Assembly (NCBI RefSeq): GCF_003814555.1
Contig: NZ_RKQN01000004.1
Span: forward strand, 186,001 to 250,000
Length of the DNA: 64,000 nucleotides
Direction of reading: 5' to 3'
Source of the DNA: Vulcaniibacterium tengchongense
GTDB lineage: Bacteria > Pseudomonadota > Gammaproteobacteria > Xanthomonadales > Xanthomonadaceae
Part shown: in pieces, positions 42,851 through 49,104 of the stretch
Layout: every line of letters begins with the position of its first letter
Position numbering within the stretch: the stretch's first letter is position 1
Made by a program: the position numbers and the translations under genes
The notes under the pieces: model-generated
What the model saw: only the letters and a program-made list of their open reading frames with translations
What the model was told of the DNA's origin: nothing
Database searches by the model: none

Positions 42851-43465
42851 CTACAGCCCCAACCAGCCGGCCACGACCGCGCGCAGTTCGTCCACGCCCT
42901 GCTTGGACTCGCCGGAGAAGGCCTGCACGCTCACCGTGTCGCCGAACGCGGCCGCCAGTTCGCGACGCACCGCCTGCAGCTGCTGCGCCTGCTGGCCGCG
43001 GCCGAGCTTGTCGGCCTTGGTCAGCAGCGCGTGCGCCGGCAGGCCGCGCGCGACCGCGTAGCCGAGCATCTGCCGGTCGTAGTCCTTGAGCGGATGACGG
43101 ATGTCCATCACCACCACCAGCCCCTTCAGCGCGGCGCGGTGGCGGAAGTAGCCGTCGATGAAGCCCTGCCAGTGCGCCTGCAGTTCCTGCGGCACCTTGG
43201 CGTAGCCGTAGCCGGGCAGGTCGACCAGGTAGCGCGCCGGCGCCGTTTCGGGCGGGGTGAGGTCGAAGTAGATCAGCTGCTGGGTGCGGCCGGGCGTCTT
43301 CGACACCCGCGCCAGCGCGTTCTGCTGGCACAGCGCGTTCAGCGCGCTGGACTTGCCGGCATTGGAGCGGCCGGCGAAGGCGACTTCGTAGCCGCCGTCG
43401 GGCGGCAGTTGCGCGGGCGTGTGGGCGGCGAGCGCGTAGCGGGCGCGGGCGAACGGATGGGCCAT
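42851..43465 (-). CDS. engB: Ribosome biogenesis GTPase EngB/YsxC
   Basis: A 204-residue small GTPase needed for large ribosomal subunit assembly and cell division. The G1 motif is GRSNAGKSS, G2 TPGRTQ, G3 DLPGYG, G4 TKADK, and FSGESKQGVDEL corresponds to G5. The N-terminal part is of normal length. The start at 43465 (MAHPFARARYALAAH) fits the family. Monocistronic and divergent from cytochrome c4, an arrangement I recall as conserved in Xanthomonadaceae. Confidence 0.95.
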   Translation of the reverse strand: MAHPFARARYALAAHTPAQLPPDGGYEVAFAGRSNAGKSSALNALCQQNALARVSKTPGRTQQLIYFDLTPPETAPARYLVDLPGYGYAKVPQELQAHWQGFIDGYFRHRAALKGLVVVMDIRHPLKDYDRQMLGYAVARGLPAHALLTKADKLGRGQQAQQLQAVRRELAAAFGDTVSVQAFSGESKQGVDELRAVVAGWLGL

Positions 43466-43714
43466 GCGGACAAGGATCGCACGCGGCGTCGCATTCGTCG
43501 CCCGCGCGGCCTCGTGCGGCCGACCGCCGAGCGCGCGCGACGGGAACGCGCGGCGGCCGGGACCGGGGGGAAGAGCGGACGCGCGAGTCGCCGTTCCGCA
43601 TCGCCGCCCGCAGGCCGCGCGGCGCCGCAGGCGCTCTTCGGCCCCGGCCGGCACCGCCCGGCGCGGCGTCGGCCCGCTTCCGGTGGCCGGGCCGAGGCAG
43701 GCGGGCGGCTCGCG

Positions 43715-43744
43715 TTGACCGGCTCGGGGCGGCGCGTCGATAAT
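43715..43744 (+). promoter_or_regulatory. Sigma70-type promoter for cytochrome c4
   Basis: TTGACC (43715-43720) and GATAAT (43739-43744) with an 18-base spacer form one of the few consensus-like promoters in this GC-rich window, 57 bases before the cytochrome c4 ATG. Confidence 0.6.
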
Positions 43745-43800
43745 TCCGCGGTTCCGGCGTCCGCCTCGCGCGCGCCTCCCGTGTTTCGGAGCCCAGCTAG

Positions 43801-44685
43801 ATGAGCCAAGCCCGCGTGTTCGGCATCCTCGGTCTCGCCGCTGTCGCGGCCGCGGCCGTCGCCTACGCCCAGACCACGGTCAACCCGGTGCCGGACAACG
43901 CGCCGGTGCAGACGGCGCCGCTGAACGCCGCGCCGGAGAAGGTGGTCTGGGGCGATCCCAAGGCGGGCCAGGCCAAGGCCGGCACCTGCGCCGCCTGCCA
44001 CGGCGTGGACGGCAACCCGAGCGATCCGCAGTACCCGCGCCTGGCCGGGCAGAGCGAGCGCTACATCGCCCACCAGATCGCGCTGTTCAAGAGCGGCGAG
44101 CGCAACACCGGCATGGCCGCGGTGATGAAGCCGTTCGCCGACGCGCTCAGCGCCCAGGACGCGCGCGACATCGGCGCGTACTTCGCCACCCAGAAGGCCG
44201 GCGCCGGCGTGGCTGACGATACCGTGATCGCCACCGGCCCGAACGCCGGCAAGAAGTTCTACCAAGTGGGCGAACAGCTGTTCCGCGGCGGCGACGCCAC
44301 GCGCGGCATCCCCGCGTGCATGGCCTGCCACGGCCCGGACGGCGCCGGCAACCCCGGCCCGGCCTATCCGCACATCGCCGGGCAGATGGCCGCGTACACC
44401 CAGCGCCGTCTCGAGGAGTACCGCGCCGGCACCACCCACCAGCGCGACCCGCACCTGTTCAACGTGATGGCCGCCGTGGCCAAGCAGCTGACCGACGAGG
44501 AGATCGGCTCGCTGGCCAGCTACCTGCAAGGCCTGCACCCGAGCCGCGACGACGTCGCCGCCGCCGCCCTGCCGGCCGCGGACGCACCGGCCACGGCACC
44601 GGCCGCCCCGACGGCGCCGGCCGCTCCGGCCCCGGCGCCGCCGGCACCTGCCGGGCAGCCGCCCGCGCCGGCCACCGGTTCGTGA
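43801..44685 (+). CDS. Dihaem cytochrome c4 with Ala/Pro-rich tail
   Basis: A 294-residue periplasmic cytochrome carrying electrons between the bc1 complex and terminal oxidases. Signal peptide 1-23, then two class I haem sites: Cys63-Ala-Ala-Cys66-His67 and Cys173-Met-Ala-Cys176-His177. Met axial ligands are in NTGMAAVM and LFNVMAAVAKQL. YPRLAGQ and YPHIAGQ mark the internal duplication. The last 40 residues are almost only Ala, Pro, Thr and Gly, longer than in most cytochrome c4 proteins. It has its own promoter and a terminator after it; the dsbA genes follow on the same strand. Confidence 0.95.
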   Translation: MSQARVFGILGLAAVAAAAVAYAQTTVNPVPDNAPVQTAPLNAAPEKVVWGDPKAGQAKAGTCAACHGVDGNPSDPQYPRLAGQSERYIAHQIALFKSGERNTGMAAVMKPFADALSAQDARDIGAYFATQKAGAGVADDTVIATGPNAGKKFYQVGEQLFRGGDATRGIPACMACHGPDGAGNPGPAYPHIAGQMAAYTQRRLEEYRAGTTHQRDPHLFNVMAAVAKQLTDEEIGSLASYLQGLHPSRDDVAAAALPAADAPATAPAAPTAPAAPAPAPPAPAGQPPAPATGS

Positions 44686-44734
44686 ACTCGCGCCGGCGGC
44701 TGCGGTCGCAGCCGTCGGTCCCCAGCGTCCCGCG

Positions 44735-44768
44735 CGCCGGTCGTGATCCACGGCCGGCGTTCTTTTTT
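44735..44768 (+). terminator. Rho-independent terminator between cytochrome c4 and dsbA
   Basis: An 11-bp stem, CGCCGGTCGTG and CACGGCCGGCG (one G-U pair), with loop ATC, followed by TTCTTTTTT. The T run ends 25 bases before the dsbA start codon, leaving little room for a separate promoter, so it may act as an attenuator in a read-through transcript. Confidence 0.85.
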
Positions 44769-44792
44769 CCGCTTCCCGACGAATCCGCCGCG

Positions 44793-45431
44793 ATGATCCG
44801 ACGCCCGCTGCTCGCCCTGCTGCTGTTCGCCCTTTCGCCGCTGGCCCTGGCCACCCCGGCCGCGCCGGCGCCGGTGGAAGGCACCGACTACGAGGTCATC
44901 GCCGACGGCCGGCCGTTCGCCCCGGTCAAGGGCAAGGTCGAGCTGGTCGAGGTCTTCGGCTACACCTGCCCGCATTGCGCGCACTTCCAGCCGCAGCTCG
45001 ACGCGTGGCTGGCGCGCCAGCCCCGGGACCTGAACTTCGTCGCCCTGGCGGCGCCGTTCGGCGGCTACTGGACGCCCTACGCCAAGGCCTACTACGCCGC
45101 GGAAACCCTGGGCGTGGCCAAGCGCAGCCATGCGGCGATGTTCGCCGCCCTGCACGAGGAAGGCAGCCTGCCGCTGCGCAACGCCACCGCGGCGGAGATC
45201 GCGCCGTTCTACGCCCGCTACGGCGTCGACCCGGCGCGCTTCCTGGCCGCGCTCGACGGCCCGGCGGTGCAGGAGAGGATGCGCCGCGCCGACGAGTTCA
45301 TCCGCCGCAGCGGCGTCGAGGCGACGCCGACGCTGGTGGTGAACGGCAAGTACCGCGTGACCGGCCGCAGCCTCGAGGACAACCTGCGCATCGCCGAGGC
45401 GCTGATCGCGCGCGAGCGCGCGGCGCGCTGA
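44793..45431 (+). CDS. dsbA: Thiol:disulfide interchange protein DsbA
   Basis: A 212-residue periplasmic thioredoxin-fold oxidase introducing disulfides into exported proteins. Signal peptide 1-20 (ALSPLALA), active site FGYTCPHCAHF with Cys59 and Cys62, and cis-Pro loop EATPTLVVNGKY. Length is normal for DsbA. It is followed 116 bases later by a second DsbA-family gene with the same core motifs, so the pair arose by duplication. A matching DsbB is not in the window. Confidence 0.93.
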   Translation: MIRRPLLALLLFALSPLALATPAAPAPVEGTDYEVIADGRPFAPVKGKVELVEVFGYTCPHCAHFQPQLDAWLARQPRDLNFVALAAPFGGYWTPYAKAYYAAETLGVAKRSHAAMFAALHEEGSLPLRNATAAEIAPFYARYGVDPARFLAALDGPAVQERMRRADEFIRRSGVEATPTLVVNGKYRVTGRSLEDNLRIAEALIARERAAR

Positions 45432-45490
45432 ACGTTGCGCCGCCGCTCCCGGCGATGCGGCCGCGCGGCGGGTATCCTTGCTCCGATCCT

Positions 45491-45511
45491 CCGGCCGCGC
45501 CCCGCGGCCGG
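45491..45511 (+). terminator. Hairpin between the two dsbA genes
   Basis: A perfect 9-bp stem, CCGGCCGCG and CGCGGCCGG, with a 3-base loop, followed by CGCTCCTTTCC. The T content is weak, so it is a possible partial terminator or attenuator 37 bases before the second dsbA start. Confidence 0.5.
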
Positions 45512-45547
45512 CGCTCCTTTCCGTTCCAGCCTGCGGAGATCCGACCC

Positions 45548-46360
45548 ATGACCTCGCGCCCGTACCGTTTCGCGGTTCTGCTGACCGCCCTGCTCGGCCT
45601 GGCCGCCTGTTCGCAGCAGCAGGCCCCGGCGCCGGCCCAGACCGCGCCCGGCACGCCCGCCGCCGACAGCGCGCCGGCCGCCGCGCCGGCGCCCGCGCAG
45701 GCCGCCGCCCAGCAGCCCGAGCCGGCGGCGCCGCCGGTGCCGGCCGCCGCGCCGACGCCGCCGCAGGGCCCGGCGCCGGTGGCCGGCACCGACTACGTCG
45801 AAATCCCCGGCGGCCAGCCGTACGAGCCGGCCAACGGCAAGATCGAGGTGGTCGAGGTGTTCGGCTACACCTGCCCGCACTGCGCGCACTTCGAGCCGCT
45901 GGTGGAGGCCTGGCGCGCCAGGCAGCCGGCCGACGTGAAGTTCATCGCCCTGGCCGCGCCGTTCGGCGGCTACTGGGAGCCCTACGCCAAGGCCTTCTTC
46001 GCCGCCCAGGCGCTGGGCGTGCAGGAGCGCAGCCACAAGGCGGTGTTCGACGCGATCCACGTGCAGCGCACGCTGCCGGTGCAGCCGCTGCCGAGCAACG
46101 AGCAGATCGGCGCGTTCTACGCCCAGTACGGCGTCGACGCCAAGCAGTTCGCCAACACCATGGCCAGCTTCGCGGTCGGCGCGAAGATGAAGCGCGCGCA
46201 GCAGTTCATCATGCGCAGCGGCATCGACGCCACGCCGACGCTGGTGGTCAACGGCAAGTACCGGATCACCGGCAAGAGCTTCGAGGACACGCTGCGCATC
46301 GCCGACCACCTGGTCGCGCAGGAGCGCGCGAAGCTGGCGGGCGCCGCCGCCGGCGGCTGA
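45548..46360 (+). CDS. DsbA-family lipoprotein with Ala/Pro-rich linker
   Basis: A 270-residue DsbA paralogue with a lipoprotein signal, LLGLAAC (lipidated Cys21). A low-complexity Ala/Pro/Gln linker (residues about 24-78) follows, then the thioredoxin-fold domain with FGYTCPHCAHF (Cys109, Cys112) and DATPTLVVNGKYRITG. Its core matches the preceding soluble DsbA closely. The linker would let the domain reach from the membrane. Two DsbA proteins, one tethered, are known in Xanthomonas and Neisseria. The residue after the lipid Cys is Ser, not Asp, which by the +2 rule favours sorting to the outer membrane. Confidence 0.93.
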   Translation: MTSRPYRFAVLLTALLGLAACSQQQAPAPAQTAPGTPAADSAPAAAPAPAQAAAQQPEPAAPPVPAAAPTPPQGPAPVAGTDYVEIPGGQPYEPANGKIEVVEVFGYTCPHCAHFEPLVEAWRARQPADVKFIALAAPFGGYWEPYAKAFFAAQALGVQERSHKAVFDAIHVQRTLPVQPLPSNEQIGAFYAQYGVDAKQFANTMASFAVGAKMKRAQQFIMRSGIDATPTLVVNGKYRITGKSFEDTLRIADHLVAQERAKLAGAAAGG

Positions 46361-46375
46361 GCCCGCGCGGACGAC

Positions 46376-47137
46376 ATGGAGCCCACCCGCCGGCTGCGCC
46401 TGCTCAGCGCCAACATCCAGGCCGGTTCGAGCACGCGCGGCTACCACGACTACGTCGCGCGCAGCTGGTCGCACGTGCTGCCGGCGGGGAACAAGCGCGG
46501 CAGCCTGGACGCGATCGCGCAGCTGGCGGGGATGCACGACATCGTCGGGCTCAACGAAAGCGACCCCGGCAGCCTGCGCTCGGGCTTCACCAACCAGACC
46601 CATTACCTGGCCCAGCGCGCCGGCTTCGACTACTGGAGCCACCAGCCGAACCGGCGCGTCGGCCGCTTCGCCTCCAGCGCCAACGGCCTGCTCAGCCGGA
46701 TCGAGCCGCGCGAGGTGGTCGACCACCCCCTGCCCGGCCGCATCGCCGGCCGCGGCGTGCTCCTGGCGCGCTTCGGCGACGGCGACGACGCGCTCACCGT
46801 GGCGGTGGCGCATCTTTCGCTCGGCGCGGCCTCGCGCGCCGCGCAGCTCGGCTTCATCGCCGAGCTGCTGCACGGCCAGCGCAACGCGGTGCTGATGGGC
46901 GACTTCAACTGCCCGCTCGACCGGCCGGAAATGCAGGTGCTGTTCCGCCGCACCCGCCTGCAGCCGCCCGGCGGCGTGGTGCCGACGTTCCCGAGCTGGC
47001 GCCCGCAACGCGCGATCGACCACATCCTGGTCGGCGACGGCCTGCGCGCCTCCAACCTGCGCGCGCTGCCGGCGGCGCTCTCCGACCACCTGGCGCTGTC
47101 GCTGGAGCTGGAGGTGCCGGAGCAGGCGTTGCGCTGA
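46376..47137 (+). CDS. Endonuclease/exonuclease/phosphatase family protein
   Basis: A 253-residue EEP-superfamily phosphodiesterase. Catalytic motifs in order: LLSANIQAG (Asn), DIVGLNESD (Glu, metal), VAVAHLSLG (His), VLMGDFNCPLD (Asp-Asn), AIDHILVGDG (Asp-His) and ALSDHLALSLEL (final catalytic His). No signal peptide, so cytoplasmic; the substrate (DNA, nucleotide or phospholipid) cannot be told. It starts 15 bases after the second dsbA gene and may be its operon partner. Confidence 0.9.
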   Translation: MEPTRRLRLLSANIQAGSSTRGYHDYVARSWSHVLPAGNKRGSLDAIAQLAGMHDIVGLNESDPGSLRSGFTNQTHYLAQRAGFDYWSHQPNRRVGRFASSANGLLSRIEPREVVDHPLPGRIAGRGVLLARFGDGDDALTVAVAHLSLGAASRAAQLGFIAELLHGQRNAVLMGDFNCPLDRPEMQVLFRRTRLQPPGGVVPTFPSWRPQRAIDHILVGDGLRASNLRALPAALSDHLALSLELEVPEQALR

Positions 47138-47258
47138 ACGCCGCCTTCGCATCGGGCGGAAGGACGGCCGCGCCCGGCGGCTCTCGCGCGAGCGCGCCCG
47201 CACCGGCGGTTCGCCGCGAGCCGGCGCCAGCGCGCAGGCTGGCGCGCCGACCGGGACG

Positions 47259-47906
47259 CTAGGCGCCGGCGAGCGCCGCGGCCTCGCGCGCCAGCGCCTC
47301 GACCTGCGCCCAGTCGCCCGCGCGCAGCGCGGCGTCCGGCGTCAGCCAGGAACCGCCGAGGCAAAGCACGTTCGGCCGGCGCAGGTATTCGCGCGCGCGC
47401 GCCAGGCCGATGCCGCCGGTGGGGCAGAAGCGCGCCTGCGGGAACGGCGCTTGCCATGCGGCGAGCAGCCCGAGCGCGCCGAGCGGCTCGGCCGGGAACA
47501 GCTTGAAGCAGCGGTAGCCCGCGGCGAGCCCGGCCATCAGCTCGCTGCTGGTGGCCACGCCGGGCAGGTAGGGCAGGTCGAGCTCGCGCGCCAGCGCCAG
47601 CAGTTCCGGCAGCGAGCCCGGCGAAACCGCGAAGCGCGCGCCGGCGTGCCGCGCCGCGCGCATCTGCCCGGCGTCCAGGACGGTGCCGGCGCCGACCGCC
47701 ATCCGCGGCAGCGCCTGCGCGATCGCGGCGATCGCCTCCAGCGCCTGCGGCGTGCGCAGGGTCACTTCGATCGCGCCGATGCCGCCGCGCCACAGCGCCT
47801 GCGCCACCGCCAGCGCCTCGTCGGCGCCGCGCGGCGTGTACACCGGGACGATGCGCTGGCCGCCCAGCGCGCGCGCCGGCGAAGGCGCCTCGTCAACGGC
47901 GGACAT
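47259..47906 (-). CDS. eda: KDPG/KHG aldolase
   Basis: A 215-residue class I aldolase splitting 2-keto-3-deoxy-6-phosphogluconate into pyruvate and glyceraldehyde 3-phosphate. EVTLRT holds the catalytic Glu47, CFKLFPAE the Schiff-base Lys, and FCPTGGIG the phosphate loop; GGSWL near the end is also typical. It overlaps the end of kdgK by 14 bases on the same strand, so the two steps finishing pectin breakdown are co-expressed. Cytoplasmic trimer by family. Confidence 0.95.
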   Translation of the reverse strand: MSAVDEAPSPARALGGQRIVPVYTPRGADEALAVAQALWRGGIGAIEVTLRTPQALEAIAAIAQALPRMAVGAGTVLDAGQMRAARHAGARFAVSPGSLPELLALARELDLPYLPGVATSSELMAGLAAGYRCFKLFPAEPLGALGLLAAWQAPFPQARFCPTGGIGLARAREYLRRPNVLCLGGSWLTPDAALRAGDWAQVEALAREAAALAGA

Positions 47907-48912
47907 GGAACCCGGCCTCCTCGACCAGCGCTTCGATCTCGGCGCGGCCGACCAGGTTGAAGTCGCCCGGCACCGAGTGCTTCAGGCAGGCGGCGGCCAG
48001 GCCGAAGCGCAGCGCGCGCGCGTCGTCCATGCCGTCGATCAGCCCGTGCAGCACGCCGGCGGCGAACGCGTCGCCGGTGCCGATGCGGTCGACGATGCCG
48101 GCCAGTTCGTAGCCCGGCGCGCGTTCGCGCCCGCCGGCGCGGGTCAGCAGCAACGCCGACAGGTGGTGATGGTCGACGCTGCGTTGTTGGCGTTGCGTGC
48201 AGGCCAGCCGCTGCAGGTGCGGGAACGCGGCGAACGCCGCCTGCGCCGCCGCGGCGACCGCCGCTTCGTGGTCCTCGCCGGCGAACGTCTGGCCCAGGGC
48301 CACGGCGATGTCGCGGTGGTCGGCGAACAGCAGGTCGGTCTCGGCGAAGATCTGCCGCAGGATCGCGCCGGCGTCGCCGTTCCACGCCTGCCACAGCTTG
48401 CCGCGGAAGTTGCCGTCGAACGACACCCGCACGCCGCGCCGGCGCGCCGCGCGCGCCGCGTCCAGGGTGGCCTGCGCGCATTCGGCGCCGAGCGCCGGGC
48501 TCACCCCGGACAGGTGCAGCCAGGCCGCGCCCTCGAGCAGCGCGTCCCAGTCGTAGGCGGACGCCGGGGTGCGCGCGAACGCCGAATCGGCGCGGTCGTA
48601 CAGCACCTCGCTCGGCCGCTGCAGCGCGCCCGGGGCGAGGAAGTACAGGCCCATGCGCCCCGGCGCGGCGCGCATCCGGCGGGTGTCCACGCCGTGGCGG
48701 CGCAGCTCGCCCAGCGCCGCCTCGCCGAGCGCGTTGTCGGCCACCGTGCCGGCCATCGCCGCGTCGTGGCCGAGGCGGGCCAGCGACACCGCCACGTTGG
48801 CTTCGGCGCCGCCGATCTGCACCTGCAGCCGCGGCGTCTGCAGCAGCCGCTCGCGCCCGGGCGCGCTCAGGCGCAGCAGCAGCTCGCCGAAGCACACGAC
48901 AGTTCCGTTCAC
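47893..48912 (-). CDS. kdgK: 2-keto-3-deoxygluconate kinase
   Basis: A 339-residue PfkB-family sugar kinase phosphorylating 2-keto-3-deoxygluconate for the next gene's product, Eda. It shows FGELLLRLS at the N-terminus, GGAEANVAVSLARLG (sugar-binding signature) and DRIGTGDAFAAGVLHG with the catalytic Asp. It begins with GTG, six bases after a strong GGGAGG; upstream codons lack homology. Divergent from the TonB receptor at 49105, with the CGGTGTCATT site between them. Confidence 0.94.
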   Translation of the reverse strand: MNGTVVCFGELLLRLSAPGRERLLQTPRLQVQIGGAEANVAVSLARLGHDAAMAGTVADNALGEAALGELRRHGVDTRRMRAAPGRMGLYFLAPGALQRPSEVLYDRADSAFARTPASAYDWDALLEGAAWLHLSGVSPALGAECAQATLDAARAARRRGVRVSFDGNFRGKLWQAWNGDAGAILRQIFAETDLLFADHRDIAVALGQTFAGEDHEAAVAAAAQAAFAAFPHLQRLACTQRQQRSVDHHHLSALLLTRAGGRERAPGYELAGIVDRIGTGDAFAAGVLHGLIDGMDDARALRFGLAAACLKHSVPGDFNLVGRAEIEALVEEAGFHVRR

Positions 48913-49012
48913 GTTCCCTCCCCTGCTCGGATTGCGACCCGCGATCGTACCGGGCCGGGCGTTGCGCACTGCAGCATGCCACCGGCCATGCAACCTGCTA
49001 GGTTTTGACCAT

Positions 49013-49022
49013 CGGTGTCATT
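49013..49022. promoter_or_regulatory. Pectin-regulon half-site CGGTGTCATT (kdgK / TonB)
   Basis: CGGTGTCATT in the kdgK-receptor divergent region is repeated as its reverse complement at 57294-57303 in the other divergent promoter of the locus. The ideal full dyad would be AATGACACCGGTGTCATT, but the left half here is poorly matched. It is a candidate site for a KdgR/UxuR-type regulator encoded elsewhere. Confidence 0.55.
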
Positions 49023-49104
49023 TGCGCCGTGGGGACACGATAGCAAGCGCCGACAACCAGTCAATAAGGCACCTAGAAGCGCCGGAACTCGGGAGGGGAT
49101 TTCA

